A DNA stretch of 64,000 nt, from positions 227,330 to 291,329 of the forward strand of contig NZ_BLTE01000003.1 of NCBI RefSeq assembly GCF_013019105.1, given 5' to 3'. Origin of the DNA: Fundidesulfovibrio magnetotacticus. Lineage in GTDB: Bacteria > Desulfobacterota > Desulfovibrionia > Desulfovibrionales > Desulfovibrionaceae. The first letter of the stretch is position 1, and each line of letters opens with the position of its first letter. The notes under the pieces were generated by a model. That model saw only the letters and a program-made list of their open reading frames with translations. It had not been told where the DNA came from and did not search any database. Below are positions 1-8,934 of the stretch, piece by piece. The translations under genes were made by a program, and so were the position numbers.

Positions 1-327
1 CCGGCCACGCTCTCGGGCGGGCAGAAGCAGCGCGTGGCCATCGCGCGCGCCCTGGCCATGCGGCCCAAGCTGATGCTCTTCGACGAACCCACCTCGGCCC
101 TGGACCCCGAGCTGGTGGGAGAGGTGTTCGAGGCCATCAAGACCCTGGCCCGAGAGGGCATGACCATGGTGATCGTCACGCACAACATGGGCTTCGCCCG
201 CGAAGTGGCCGACACGGTGGCCTTCATGGACGCCGGGCGCATCCTCCTGGCCGACCCCCCCGCCAAATTCTTCGGCCAGGACTGCGAAATGCCCCGCATC
301 CGCGCCTTCATGGACAAGATCATGTAG
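1..327 (+). CDS. Polar amino acid ABC transporter ATPase, 3' part
   Basis: C-terminal 108 residues of an ATP-binding cassette protein; the reading frame is open from base 1, so the gene starts outside the window. Visible motifs in order are the ABC signature LSGGQKQR at the very edge, the Walker B stretch [14 protein letters not shown] (about residues 24-37), and the H-loop [11 protein letters not shown]. The SALDPE wording and the NMGFAREV switch region are typical of the GlnQ/HisP/ArtP group that energises polar amino acid uptake. Substrate cannot be read from the ATPase. The Walker A half and the partner permease and binding protein are outside the window. The gene ends just before a palindromic terminator shared with the convergent permease gene. 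Confidence 0.9.
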   Translation, partial: PATLSGGQKQRVAIARALAMRPKLMLFDEPTSALDPELVGEVFEAIKTLAREGMTMVIVTHNMGFAREVADTVAFMDAGRILLADPPAKFFGQDCEMPRIRAFMDKIM

Positions 328-360
328 GGGGATGCTCCTTGCACCCCAGCCTTCAAGAAG

Positions 361-384
361 AAAGGGCCGGTCGACCGGCCCTTT
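361..384. terminator. Bidirectional palindromic terminator
   Basis: A perfect 24 bp palindrome with 12 bp arms (aaagggccggtc and its complement) lies between two convergent genes. Read on the minus strand it is followed by TTTCTTCTT, on the plus strand by a shorter T-rich stretch, so it probably ends transcription in both directions. Confidence 0.8.
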
Positions 385-397
385 CCATTTGATCAAC

Positions 398-1621
398 TCA
401 CTCCAGGAACTGCGCCCAGTACTCCCAGTCCGGCTTGATGTGCGTGAGCCCCAGTTCCTGGCCCATCTCGAACACCAGGATGAAGGCGAAGCACGCCAGG
501 GCCGCACCGGCCAGAAGCTTTGCGCCGCCCTGGGCCTTGCGCAGCGTGAGCAGCCCGGGCAGCACCCCGAAGAGCAGGCAGATGCCCACTCCCCCCACCA
601 GGTTCATCACGGCCAGGAAGATGTCCGGGTAGACCAGCGACACCACCAGCGGTGGCGCGAAAGCCAGCAGCCATGCCGTCGTGTGGCCTGGCCTGCGCCC
701 CAGGCCGTCGCCCAGGTCCTTCAGGAAGTCCAGGAGCGCCGTGCCGTTGGCCAGGAAGGCCGCGCTCATGGAGAGCAGGGCGAACACCAGCCCGATGTCG
801 GTGAAGGTGCGCGAATCCAGCAGGATGGAGAGCGGCACCGTGGCCGGGAGGTTCTTCTCGAAGGCGTTCATGAGCGTGGCCGGACCCTGGCCCTCCATGG
901 GCAGGGCGCAGAACACGGCCGCCGTCCAGGCCACGTTCATGGCCAGGCCCAGGAGCGATCCGTACAGGATGGATCGGCGCACCGCGCGCACGTCCCCCCG
1001 CATTTCCCGGCAGAGCGTGGGCACGAGATTGTGGAAGAGAAACGCCGTGAGCGCCACGGGCATGGCCGCGGGCAGGAACTCCGGGCGCATGGGCAGGGCG
1101 CGTTCGGGGTCCGCGTGGCCCAGGGTCATGGCGATGAGCGCGGCGAAGCTCACGCCCATGAGCAGAAGGATCACCGCGTTGCAACGGCGCAGGATGGCCA
1201 TGCCGAACCCCGTGAGCCCGGCCACGGCGCAGAAATAGAGCGTCGTGACCGCCCAGCGGGGCACGGGCACTGCGAAAAGGCTGTTCACCACCGTGGACGT
1301 GCCCACCAGGTAGGCCGTGAGCACCCCGTAGAAAATCACCATGTCCGCCGCCACGGCCAGCCACTTGGCCGAGGGGCCGAGCTTGGAACCGAAGAAGGCG
1401 GGCAGGCCGCCCGATCCCTCCTGGGAAAGCTCCGGCTGATCCGCCAGCACGTAGGCGCTGAAGAGCATGAGCGCCCACACCAGCACGATCCCGGCCAGGG
1501 AGGGGATCATCCCCGCTGGGCCCAGGTTCACCGGCAGGGCCAGGATGCCGGCCCCCAGCAGGTTCCCCGTGACCATGAGCGACATGGTGAGCACGGGGGC
1601 CTTTCCGCCCGGGACGCCCAT
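398..1621 (-). CDS. HAAAP-family amino acid permease (CyuP-like)
   Basis: A 407-residue inner-membrane amino acid permease with about eleven hydrophobic segments. The start MGVPGGKAPVLTMSL, followed by GNLLGAGILALPVNLGPAG, is the typical first helix of the hydroxy/aromatic amino acid permease (HAAAP) family (TdcC, SdaC, Mtr, TyrP, CyuP). The ATG lies 2 nt beyond the stop of the upstream gene and has no strong ribosome site of its own, so translation is probably coupled. The upstream gene is a cysteine desulfidase/serine dehydratase-like protein. In enterobacteria the same two families form cyuPA (yhaO-yhaM), used for cysteine uptake and breakdown. Substrate is therefore likely cysteine or serine, but this is inference from context. 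Confidence 0.82.
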   Translation of the reverse strand: MGVPGGKAPVLTMSLMVTGNLLGAGILALPVNLGPAGMIPSLAGIVLVWALMLFSAYVLADQPELSQEGSGGLPAFFGSKLGPSAKWLAVAADMVIFYGVLTAYLVGTSTVVNSLFAVPVPRWAVTTLYFCAVAGLTGFGMAILRRCNAVILLLMGVSFAALIAMTLGHADPERALPMRPEFLPAAMPVALTAFLFHNLVPTLCREMRGDVRAVRRSILYGSLLGLAMNVAWTAAVFCALPMEGQGPATLMNAFEKNLPATVPLSILLDSRTFTDIGLVFALLSMSAAFLANGTALLDFLKDLGDGLGRRPGHTTAWLLAFAPPLVVSLVYPDIFLAVMNLVGGVGICLLFGVLPGLLTLRKAQGGAKLLAGAALACFAFILVFEMGQELGLTHIKPDWEYWAQFLE

Positions 1622-1623
1622 GG

Positions 1624-2964
1624 CTAGGCCCCGGCCTTCTGCTTGGCCAGCATCACGTCCAGGATGGCCGGATCGAGCCCGGTGAGGCCCGTGCGCACCA
1701 CCTGGGAGAGGTTGCGCATGGTCTGCTCGGGGCTCGCGTCCACGATGCCGTCGGTGGAGCGCACCACGCAGCCGCTGATGGCCAGCAGGGCGTTGCGCAC
1801 GGCGGCCCCGGCCAGTTCGCCCACCTTGAGGGCGCAGCTGGTCTTGGCCCCGTCGCAGACCACGGGGGTGAAACAGGCGATGTGGTTCTTCACGGCCCCG
1901 CCCACGGCCTCGGCCGATCCGGCCATCATGTAGGCCACGGCGGCGGCCACGCCCGCGCCACCCGCCACGCCGCTGCCGCACAGGCAGGAAAGCCTGCCCA
2001 CACCGGCCTTGATGCAGCAGGTCACCAGATAGCTGAGCATCACGGCCTTGAGGGCCAGGCCTTCGTCTTCGAGCGTCAGGTACTGGGCGGCCGAGATCAC
2101 GGGGATGCCCGCCGCGATGCACTGGTTGCCCGATCCGGCCAGGGTCATGGCGGGCAGGGGCACGCCGCCCATGCGCGAGTCGATGCCCGCGGCGGTGCGG
2201 ATGGCCGCCCACTGGGCCATGTCCTTCTGCAGCAGGCCACGGCGCAGCAGGCCCAGGAGCGTGCGGCCCACGGCGATGCCAGGTCCGCGCGAGAGGCCGT
2301 GGTCCACCAGGGCCAGGTTCAGGTCCAGGCCCTCGCGGACGTAGCGCAGGTCCGAGGCGTCCATGTCGTCGAGGATGTGCACCAGATCGGCCAGGGTCAT
2401 GCCCAGAAGCCATTCCTGAAGCTCGGGCAGCAGGGTCTCGGAGGCCCCGCCAGCCTGGGCCGCGCCTGGCGCGGCCACCTCCTGGCCGTCGAGAGTGCGC
2501 GAGGAGACGTTGTCGTGGCAGCCCGAGACCACGGCCTGGGCCGTGCGTCCGCCGGAGACCAGGGTGACCCGCACGAAGAGCCCCTGCGCGTCCGGGGCGA
2601 TGGAGGCCGTCACCCGGCCCTGGGCCAGCAGCCTGCGGGCGCGGGCCAGGCCCTCCTTGTCCACGGTGGCGAACACCTCCAGCTTTTTGGCCGGGTCCCC
2701 GGCGGTCGCGCCCATGGCGGCGGCCAGGTCCACGCCGGAGGTCTCGTCGGAGTGGGGGATGATCACGCCCATGGCGTTCTTGTAGATGTTGGGGTCGGTC
2801 TCCACGGTAAGGGAGTCGATGTCGCCCGGCGGGAGGAGCGCGGCTGCCGTGGCCGCGCACAGGCCGATGGCGGCGGGTTCGGTGCAGCCCAGGCCCGGTT
2901 CGGTCTCCAGGTGCAGAAGCTGGCGTGCGTTGTTGTGCAGAATGTCCTTGATGGTGAGACCCAT
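1624..2964 (-). CDS. L-cysteine desulfidase / serine dehydratase-like (UPF0597, CyuA)
   Basis: A 446-residue cytoplasmic protein of the UPF0597/YhaM family, related to the alpha subunit of iron-sulfur L-serine dehydratases. The N-terminal EPGLGCTEPAAIGLC, the GCHDN motif near the middle, GNQCIAAGIPV, the CC and CLCGSG cysteines and the late CFTPVVCDGAKTSC are the conserved cysteine-bearing signatures that hold a [4Fe-4S] cluster. Family members split L-cysteine to sulfide, ammonia and pyruvate, or deaminate serine. The ATG at 2964 follows a GGAGG ribosome site by 7 nt. It is first in a two-gene unit with the permease. For a sulfidogenic anaerobe a cysteine-degrading role fits, but serine deamination cannot be excluded. 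Confidence 0.85.
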   Translation of the reverse strand: MGLTIKDILHNNARQLLHLETEPGLGCTEPAAIGLCAATAAALLPPGDIDSLTVETDPNIYKNAMGVIIPHSDETSGVDLAAAMGATAGDPAKKLEVFATVDKEGLARARRLLAQGRVTASIAPDAQGLFVRVTLVSGGRTAQAVVSGCHDNVSSRTLDGQEVAAPGAAQAGGASETLLPELQEWLLGMTLADLVHILDDMDASDLRYVREGLDLNLALVDHGLSRGPGIAVGRTLLGLLRRGLLQKDMAQWAAIRTAAGIDSRMGGVPLPAMTLAGSGNQCIAAGIPVISAAQYLTLEDEGLALKAVMLSYLVTCCIKAGVGRLSCLCGSGVAGGAGVAAAVAYMMAGSAEAVGGAVKNHIACFTPVVCDGAKTSCALKVGELAGAAVRNALLAISGCVVRSTDGIVDASPEQTMRNLSQVVRTGLTGLDPAILDVMLAKQKAGA

Positions 2965-3059
2965 GGAAACCTCCGGGCGGTGGTGTTGGGCGCGGGCGCG
3001 CGAGCCGGTCTTTTCGCACGGCGCGGGCGCAAAGTCCATGAAGACGGCGGGAAAGAGGG

Positions 3060-4718
3060 CTAGAGCCGGGCGATGAGCGCGCCCAGCAGCGCCAGGAGCA
3101 CGTTGGCGAAGGCGTAGGCCCCGGCGTAGCCCAGGGCGGGCAGGGAGCTGCGCGCGTGCTGGGTGACCACCTTGAGGGCCGGGGTGGAGGTCATGGCCCC
3201 GGCCATGGCCCCGAAGAGCAGGGTCGGGTTCATGCGCAACACGAAGCGCCCGAAGGCCAAACCGCCGAAGAGGCTCACGGCCGAGATGGTCACGCCGCAG
3301 GCCAGCAGCTCCAGACCCGAGTCGCGCAGGGCCGCCACCACCCCCTCGCCCGCCTTGAGGCCCACGCAGGCCATGAAGAAGAGAAGCCCCAGCTCCGAAA
3401 GGAGCCAGCGCGCCGCCTGGGGCATGCGCCCGAAGCTGGGCAGCGCCGAGCGCGCGAAGCCGAACACCAGCCCCGAGGCCAGGAGCCCCCCGGCCTGCCC
3501 GAGCCCCACCGTCACCTCGCCCAGCCGGAACTTGAGCGCCCCCAGCCACAGCCCCAGGAGCACGCCGCAGACGAAGGCGATGAGGTCGGTCTCCACCATG
3601 GAGCGCTCCACGTAGCCCAGGGCCTTGACCACCACGTCGAGCCGGTGCTTGAGCCCCGCCACGGTGAGCAGGTCGCCCTTTTCCAGCACGATGTCGGGCC
3701 TGGGCGCGATGGGAATGTGCGAGCGCACCAGGCGCACGGGGGTGCAGCCCTGCCGGGCCAGCACGCTCAGCTCGCCCAGGGTCCTGCCTGCCGCGTCCTG
3801 GCTGGTGACGGTGATCTCGGCGGTGTCGATGACGTCCGAGAGCAGGTCCGTGTCGAACACCTCGCGGCCGATGCGCTCGGCCGCCAGGGGGGCCATGCCC
3901 ACGGGCATGGAGAGGGCCACCAGGTCGCCCGCTTCGAGGGGGTCGCCGGGGGAGGGCACGAACACCTCGCCGCCGCGCTTCACGGCCTGGAGGGCGCAGC
4001 GGCCGCCCCGGCAGATGTCCAGGCGCTCGAAGGCCTGCCCGGCCAGCTCGGGGCGCTCCACCTGGAAGGCGCGCAGCTGGGGCGGGGGGAAGGCGGGCTC
4101 CAGGTCGTCGGCGTCGTCGCGGAACTGGCGCTCGCGCGAGAGCATCTTGGCCTCGGCGGCCAGGTCCACGCGCAGCGCCACGGGCGCGAAGCGGATGAGC
4201 GCCAGGATGCTGAAGAGCCCCACCAGGTAGGTGAGGGCATAGGCCGAGCCCATCTGGGCCAGGGCGGTGTGGGAGTCCGGGTTGGACTGGATGAGCGCCT
4301 CCTGGGCCGCCACCAGGGTGGGCGAGCTGGTGAGCGTGCCCGCCAGCATGCCCGCCGAGGAAGGGGCGCTGAAGCCCCAGAGGTGGCCCAGGCCCAGGGC
4401 CGTGGCCCCGGCCAGCAGGGCCACCGTCACCGTGAGGGCCAGGTAGCGCGAGCCGTCGGCCAGCAGGATGTTGAAGAAGCGCGGCCCGGCCGTGAGGCCC
4501 ACCGAATAGATGAACAGCGTGAAGCCGATCTCCTGGAGCATGGGCGGAGCCTTGAAGCCGAAGTGCCCGAAGAGCATTCCCGCCACGAGCACGCCCACGG
4601 GCGCGGAGAGGTGCACCCCCCGGAAGCCCAGCCTGCTGACGGCGTAGCCCGCCGCCAGCACCGCGAAGAAGAGCAGCAGGGGCTGGAGCTCGAAGAGTTG
4701 GGCGAGGTCGATGACCAT
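3060..4718 (-). CDS. AspT/YidE-type putative antiporter with two TrkA-C domains
   Basis: A 552-residue membrane transporter of the aspartate:alanine exchanger (AAEx, AspT/YidE/YbjL) family. The architecture is a first membrane half of about five helices (residues 5-180), a cytoplasmic middle part with two TrkA-C (RCK_C) regulatory domains (about 205-375), then a duplicated second membrane half ending at residue 552. The repeated GVLVAGMLFGHFGF and GGLLASGLVFGFARS elements are the family's duplicated motif. The start at 4718 is chosen because GGAGGA lies about 11 nt upstream; a longer start at 4742 has almost no spacing to a ribosome site. Substrate is unknown; being next to the cysteine/serine genes hints at an amino or carboxylic acid. 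Confidence 0.82.
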   Translation of the reverse strand: MVIDLAQLFELQPLLLFFAVLAAGYAVSRLGFRGVHLSAPVGVLVAGMLFGHFGFKAPPMLQEIGFTLFIYSVGLTAGPRFFNILLADGSRYLALTVTVALLAGATALGLGHLWGFSAPSSAGMLAGTLTSSPTLVAAQEALIQSNPDSHTALAQMGSAYALTYLVGLFSILALIRFAPVALRVDLAAEAKMLSRERQFRDDADDLEPAFPPPQLRAFQVERPELAGQAFERLDICRGGRCALQAVKRGGEVFVPSPGDPLEAGDLVALSMPVGMAPLAAERIGREVFDTDLLSDVIDTAEITVTSQDAAGRTLGELSVLARQGCTPVRLVRSHIPIAPRPDIVLEKGDLLTVAGLKHRLDVVVKALGYVERSMVETDLIAFVCGVLLGLWLGALKFRLGEVTVGLGQAGGLLASGLVFGFARSALPSFGRMPQAARWLLSELGLLFFMACVGLKAGEGVVAALRDSGLELLACGVTISAVSLFGGLAFGRFVLRMNPTLLFGAMAGAMTSTPALKVVTQHARSSLPALGYAGAYAFANVLLALLGALIARL

Positions 4719-4815
4719 GGACGGGTTTTCCTCCGCGCGCATTCCCGCCGGGACGCCGGGTTGACGGCTTGCCGGGGAGGACGCCGCGCTGCTGCGGGGC
4801 GTGTTCTGTGTCCGG

Positions 4816-7800
4816 TCAGGCCCCGCGTTCCAGGGGGGCCAGTTCCTCCAGGGCTTCCAGGTAGCCTTCGGAGTGGTCCAGGTAGAAGGCCAGGCCCTTG
4901 GAAAAGTTCTTGCCCAGCAGGCCGTCCAGGAAGAGCTGGCTGATCTCGCGCTTGCGCACCAACACCTGCTGGGAATGGGAGAAGATCTGTCGCGTCTTGG
5001 GGTCCATCTCGGCCAGCACGCGGGCCAGGGCCTGCCGACCCCGGGGCTGGTACATCCAGAAATAGAGGAAATCGAGCGAGTTGACGATGACGGCGTTCAC
5101 GAGGTCCGGCCTGTCCTTGCCCACGTCGGCCACGAAGCGCTTGGGTTCGGCCAGGATGTCCAGGCCGTCCACGGTGGGGTGGAGGATCTCCAGCTTTTCC
5201 TGGACGGCGAGCATCTGTTCGATCTTGTCGCGGTAGTCGCCCAGGCGCTGGGCCATGTTGCTCTCGCGGTCGGCCAGGCCCTCGATGATCCCGGCCACGC
5301 AGTCGGAGGCCAGCTTGGAGATCACGGCGGCCCACTGCTGGAGGATGGGGTCGGCCAGGGAGGGGTCGTGGGCGGAGATGGCCGCGCCGAGGGCCGCGCT
5401 GAAGCCCATGGCCAGGGGGATGGAGAAGGCGCTGCGCAACAGGTTCAGGAAGGCGGCTTTGCGCGGCAGGCCCCGGTAGAGGTTGTGGGAGCAGATGTAG
5501 AGCCCGTTGACCATGGCCATCACGGTGTAGAGGAGCGTGGGGCTCGTGGCCACGCTCACGCCCAGGCCCCGGTCCAGGAAGAGCGTCTTCACGAAGAAGT
5601 CCAGCAGGGGCACGGAGAAGCCCGTGAACATGAGCGATTCGCAGAGGCGGTCCACGCTTACGTAGTCGTTCCACTTGAGTAGCGGCGTGCGCGAGATGCC
5701 CCCGCCGCCCAGCACCGACTGGATCACGTTGCGCAGCCCCGTGATGGCGAACCAGATGACGGCCCCGAACCAGGAGAGCACCCACCAGTCCTTGGTGAGC
5801 AGGAAGGTGAGCATGGCGGGCAGGAATCCGGCCAGCACCTTGAGGGTGTTCTTGAGTCCCGTGGTCAGGTAGGTCCAGGAGAGGCCCTTGCGCGGCGCGG
5901 GATCGGCCTGGGCCTGACGGCCCAGGGCGTTGCCGCAGCCCTTCTTGACTCCGCCCATGATGAGGATGTTGCTCTCGCCGGGCCTGGCCGGGAAGAACCC
6001 CCGGGACTTGAACTCCTCGCGGGCCTTGAAGCCCAGCCAGCGCATGCCCCGGGTGCGCCTGGCCCAGGCGTAGAGGGAATCCAGGGACGTGTGGGAGCTT
6101 TCGCGGGGTTCGCGCACGGTGCGCGGGTCCACGCGCAGGCCCACCACCATGGCGCGGCCCGCGTCGCGGGTGAAGGCCCAGGAGGCCTTGCGCGCGGCGG
6201 GGGGCAGGGTTTCGCGGGCCACCATGCCCATGCCGTAGCCCCGGCAGGACTGGCCCGTGGAGTCCGAGCCCATGGAGGTGCGCAGGGGCCTGTCGCGGTA
6301 CTGGGCGTGCAGCGAGGGCAGGGCGCGCAGGGCGGTTTCCAGGCGCTCCAGTCGCGCCGGGGCTTCGGGGGCGTCGCTCGCGCGCAGGGCGTCCATGCGC
6401 CCGAGCACCCAGCGCTTGAGGGGGATGAGGCTTTGCCGGTTCATCAGGTGCTGGAGGCGGGCGATCTCCACGGGGTCATTGGCCTGGCCCATGGCGGAGT
6501 TGCGCAGGTTCACGGTCTCCAGGTGGGTGATCCTGCCCCGGCAGAGGCGCAGGATGTCCAGCACGTCCTCGGAGTCGAGGCAGCAGAGGTTCAGGATGAA
6601 GCGGTTGCCCGCGCGCAGGCGGGTCACCTCCTCGATGAGCTGCATGGGGCCCTGGGAGGCGCAGTAGAGGGGCGCTGCCTCGCCGTCGTCGGGGATTTCG
6701 CGGCTCACGAGGCTTTCGAGGTAGTCGTCCATGAGCGCGTCGGCGTCGAGGAGGTCCAGCTCCTCCATGAGCTCTGCGATGGCCGTCCGGTCGTCGGGCG
6801 CGGCGGCGGCCAGTTCGGCTTCCAGGGTCTGGTGGCGGGCCTGGAGGTGGGGCATCAGGCCCGCGTGGAGATACTTGCCCAGGTGCACCAGGGAGGCCTG
6901 GCCCGAGCCCACGGCGGCCAGGAAACCCTCCGCGCCGAAGGGCTGGGCGTTCAGGCCGAAGTAGGAGTTGAAGTCGGGCAGGACGGTGTCGTTGAAGGCC
7001 CCCAGCACGTGGAGCAGCTGCTCCTGCTGGAGCTGGGCCAGGCGCTGGCCCTGGCTCATGAAGCGCACCACCTCCTCGTGGCGCAGAAAGGCCAGGAAGT
7101 CCGAGCGGCCCGAGAAGCCGCGCGGCACCCAGATGATCTTGGCCTGCTTCTCGCGGTAGCGGGTCTGGAACTCGATGCCGATGCGCACGGTGATGCCCAT
7201 GATTTCCGCAGCCGAAAGCAATTCCTCGGCAGCGCCCTCGGGCACGAAGTTGTAGTAGATCACCGTGAGGTGGCGGATGCCCTTGATCCAGGCGTCCATG
7301 ATCAGGTGCGTGGCGGACTTGCGGCCCTTGGTGTTGGCGTCGTGGACGTGGTTGTCGAAGCTGACCTGGTTCCACTCCTCGGGCATGAGCGCCAGGTGGC
7401 TCTGCCGGAGCTGGCGGGCCACCACGCGGGGCTTGCCGGTGGCGGCGGCGCGGAAATCGCGGGCCAGCTCCAGCTGGCGTCGCGGGTCGCCTTCGGTGCG
7501 CACCAGTTCCTTCATGATCTGCATGAGCACGCGGGCGGTGTTGCGCTTGAGGTGCGTGGCGGCGGTGCTCATGGCCTCGGCCTGGAGGGCGCGCAGGGCG
7601 TTGATGCGGTCGTGAGCCTTGCCGATTTCGAGCGATCCCAGGAGGTTGGCTGCGGCGTAGGCCGTGCGCAGGCCCTGGCTGGCCGCCGTCTCCTTGATGC
7701 CGCGCGGGTGGAGATAGGGTGTGAGCAGGTGCTTGACCCCGGAGAGGTCTTCGCGGCCGAGCACATCGTGGACGATGCCCAGCAGTTCATGGTCTTTGCG

Positions 7801-7845
7801 GTCGAAGAGCAGACGGTCTTCGAGCGTGCGCGCGCCGTGACGCAT
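4816..7845 (-). CDS. Large PHP-like/membrane protein of unknown function
   Basis: A 1009-residue protein that I cannot place in a named family. Residues about 160-240 resemble a PHP metal-dependent domain: FDNHVHDANTKGRKS (an HxH motif), LTVIYYNFVPEG where a canonical PHP has a DH pair, then MGITVRIGIEF. The DH pair is missing, so metal chemistry may be altered. Residues about 250-650 are mainly helical and soluble, with a glycine-rich SCRGYGMGMV stretch. Several hydrophobic segments lie between about 660 and 880, followed by a C-terminal helical tail. The ATG follows TAGGGG at a good distance. The gene stands alone, divergent from the LysE gene. Size and soluble-plus-membrane layout suggest an envelope-associated enzyme or sensor, which is inference only. 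Confidence 0.8.
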   Translation of the reverse strand: MRHGARTLEDRLLFDRKDHELLGIVHDVLGREDLSGVKHLLTPYLHPRGIKETAASQGLRTAYAAANLLGSLEIGKAHDRINALRALQAEAMSTAATHLKRNTARVLMQIMKELVRTEGDPRRQLELARDFRAAATGKPRVVARQLRQSHLALMPEEWNQVSFDNHVHDANTKGRKSATHLIMDAWIKGIRHLTVIYYNFVPEGAAEELLSAAEIMGITVRIGIEFQTRYREKQAKIIWVPRGFSGRSDFLAFLRHEEVVRFMSQGQRLAQLQQEQLLHVLGAFNDTVLPDFNSYFGLNAQPFGAEGFLAAVGSGQASLVHLGKYLHAGLMPHLQARHQTLEAELAAAAPDDRTAIAELMEELDLLDADALMDDYLESLVSREIPDDGEAAPLYCASQGPMQLIEEVTRLRAGNRFILNLCCLDSEDVLDILRLCRGRITHLETVNLRNSAMGQANDPVEIARLQHLMNRQSLIPLKRWVLGRMDALRASDAPEAPARLERLETALRALPSLHAQYRDRPLRTSMGSDSTGQSCRGYGMGMVARETLPPAARKASWAFTRDAGRAMVVGLRVDPRTVREPRESSHTSLDSLYAWARRTRGMRWLGFKAREEFKSRGFFPARPGESNILIMGGVKKGCGNALGRQAQADPAPRKGLSWTYLTTGLKNTLKVLAGFLPAMLTFLLTKDWWVLSWFGAVIWFAITGLRNVIQSVLGGGGISRTPLLKWNDYVSVDRLCESLMFTGFSVPLLDFFVKTLFLDRGLGVSVATSPTLLYTVMAMVNGLYICSHNLYRGLPRKAAFLNLLRSAFSIPLAMGFSAALGAAISAHDPSLADPILQQWAAVISKLASDCVAGIIEGLADRESNMAQRLGDYRDKIEQMLAVQEKLEILHPTVDGLDILAEPKRFVADVGKDRPDLVNAVIVNSLDFLYFWMYQPRGRQALARVLAEMDPKTRQIFSHSQQVLVRKREISQLFLDGLLGKNFSKGLAFYLDHSEGYLEALEELAPLERGA

Positions 7846-7889
7846 GGATGGCCCCTACCTTGCGGTCATTTTCCTAACACCCCGGAATG

Positions 7890-7919
7890 AAAACAAACAC
7901 GCGGTGGGAACCTTGTCAA
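7890..7919 (-). promoter_or_regulatory. Candidate sigma-70 promoter for the 1009-residue protein
   Basis: On the minus strand a perfect TTGACA (7919 down to 7914) is followed after 17-18 nt by a weak T-rich -10 (TTGTTT/TGTTTT), about 45 nt before the gene's ATG. The -35 is convincing and the -10 is poor. Confidence 0.4.
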
Positions 7920-8019
7920 GCCGCGCGAAGGCTCCCTTGACGCAGCCGCGCGCCGGGGCTAGCCAGGGCCACCGGCAACAGGCCGGGAGGCGCGGCCATC
8001 GGATCGCGCGGGGGGCATC

Positions 8020-8652
8020 ATGCTTGGCATCCACGACTTCTGGCTCTTCGTCGCGTCCGGGATCCTGATGAACATCGCTCCCGGGCCGGACAACCTCTAT
8101 GTGGCCGGGCGGGCGGCGTCCCATGGGTTCCGGGCGGGCGCGCTGGCGGCTTTCGGCATCGCCTCGGGGTGCGTGGTGCACATCCTGGCGGCGGCGTTGG
8201 GGCTCTCGGCGGTGATGGCGGCCTCGTCCACGGCCTTCACGGTGGTGAAGCTTGCGGGCGCGGCCTATCTGGTCTGGAGCGGGCTCTCCCTGCTCCTGGC
8301 GCGCGGCGGCGGCGAGGCCCGGTCCGTCGCGCACGAGGACCTGGCCCGGCGCAAGGTGTTCACCCAGGGTTTTTTGACCAACGTGCTCAACCCCAAGGTG
8401 GCGCTGTTCTTCCTGGCGTTTCTGCCCCAGTTCATCGACCAGTCCGCGCCGGGCAAGGCCCTGGCGTTTTTGGCCCTGGGGTTTGTCTTCAACCTGACGG
8501 GCACGGCGTGGATGCTCTGTCTGGCGTGGTCCTCGGCCAAGGCCGCGTCGCTGGTGCGCGGCAACGGGCGCACGGGGGCGTGGCTGGGCCGGGCCACGGG
8601 GGCGCTCTTCGTGGGGCTGGGCGTGCGCCTGGCCCTTTCGGACGCACGGTAG
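8020..8652 (+). CDS. LysE/RhtB-family amino acid exporter
   Basis: A 210-residue inner-membrane protein with six predicted helices, the usual size for the LysE/RhtB superfamily. The N-terminal stretch ASGILMNIAPGPDNLYVAGRAASHG carries the family hallmark PGPD/N motif followed by a small-residue helix, and KLAGAAYLVWSGLSLLL is the typical third helix. Members export amino acids such as threonine, homoserine, leucine or lysine by proton antiport. The ATG follows a GGGG-rich ribosome site. The gene is transcribed alone; a GC hairpin with 8 bp arms (8697-8719) follows it but lacks a T tract. Substrate cannot be deduced. Confidence 0.9.
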   Translation: MLGIHDFWLFVASGILMNIAPGPDNLYVAGRAASHGFRAGALAAFGIASGCVVHILAAALGLSAVMAASSTAFTVVKLAGAAYLVWSGLSLLLARGGGEARSVAHEDLARRKVFTQGFLTNVLNPKVALFFLAFLPQFIDQSAPGKALAFLALGFVFNLTGTAWMLCLAWSSAKAASLVRGNGRTGAWLGRATGALFVGLGVRLALSDAR

Positions 8653-8733
8653 CCGCCCAGGTAGCCGGGGAGCGTGCCGCGCAGGCGGCGGGACAAGGCC
8701 AGGGTGAGACTCCCTGGCCGGGGGGAGGGGGGC

Positions 8734-8762
8734 TTGCGCATCGGGACGTGTTGGCGTAGATT
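8734..8762 (+). promoter_or_regulatory. Candidate promoter of the riboswitch-controlled exchanger
   Basis: TTGCGC (8734-8739) and TAGATT (8757-8762) are separated by exactly 17 nt. A start site about 7 nt downstream would put the first transcribed bases right at the beginning of the riboswitch P1 helix, which supports the call. Confidence 0.5.
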
Positions 8763-8770
8763 TTCCAAAT

Positions 8771-8863
8771 CCAAGGGGGAGTAGCTTCCCAAAGGCAAAG
8801 TCAACATCCTGGCGTGCCCCGCCTGGCTTTGCCGTCGGTCCATCCGATGAGCGAGACCTTTGG
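8771..8863 (+). promoter_or_regulatory. yybP-ykoY (manganese) riboswitch aptamer
   Basis: The sequence has both hallmark internal-loop strands of the yybP-ykoY class: GGGGAGTAGC near the 5' end (about 8776-8785) and GAGCGAGACCTTTGG near the 3' end (about 8849-8863). The closing P1 helix pairs ccaaggg (8771-8777) with cctttgg (8857-8863), with one G-T wobble. Between them lies a GC hairpin arm region (aaaggcaaag to ctttgcc). The class senses Mn2+ and usually switches on manganese exporters or TerC/UPF0016-type proteins. The downstream gene is a cation exchanger, which agrees. Identification is by motif recognition, without a covariance search. Confidence 0.88.
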
Positions 8864-8897
8864 CATGAGTCCACTCATGCCGGAGGTTTTTTCTTTT
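8857..8897 (+). terminator. Riboswitch-controlled terminator
   Basis: ggcatgagt (8862-8870) pairs perfectly with actcatgcc (8873-8881). The outer CCT and AGG extend the stem, and a TTTTTTCTTTT tract (8887-8897) follows. The stem uses the 3' strand of riboswitch P1, so ligand-stabilised P1 and terminator exclude each other: Mn2+ should give read-through. A further pairing, agcctcc (about 8902-8908) with ggaggct around the ribosome site of the exchanger, could add translational control. Confidence 0.75.
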
Positions 8898-8934
8898 GAA
8901 AGCCTCCGGCGAACCGAAGACCGCTGGAGGCTTC

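Noticed and set aside
6091..7890. 599-codon plus-strand frame over the large PHP-like gene
   Set aside because: His/Gly/Ala-rich antisense shadow without ribosome site or domain.
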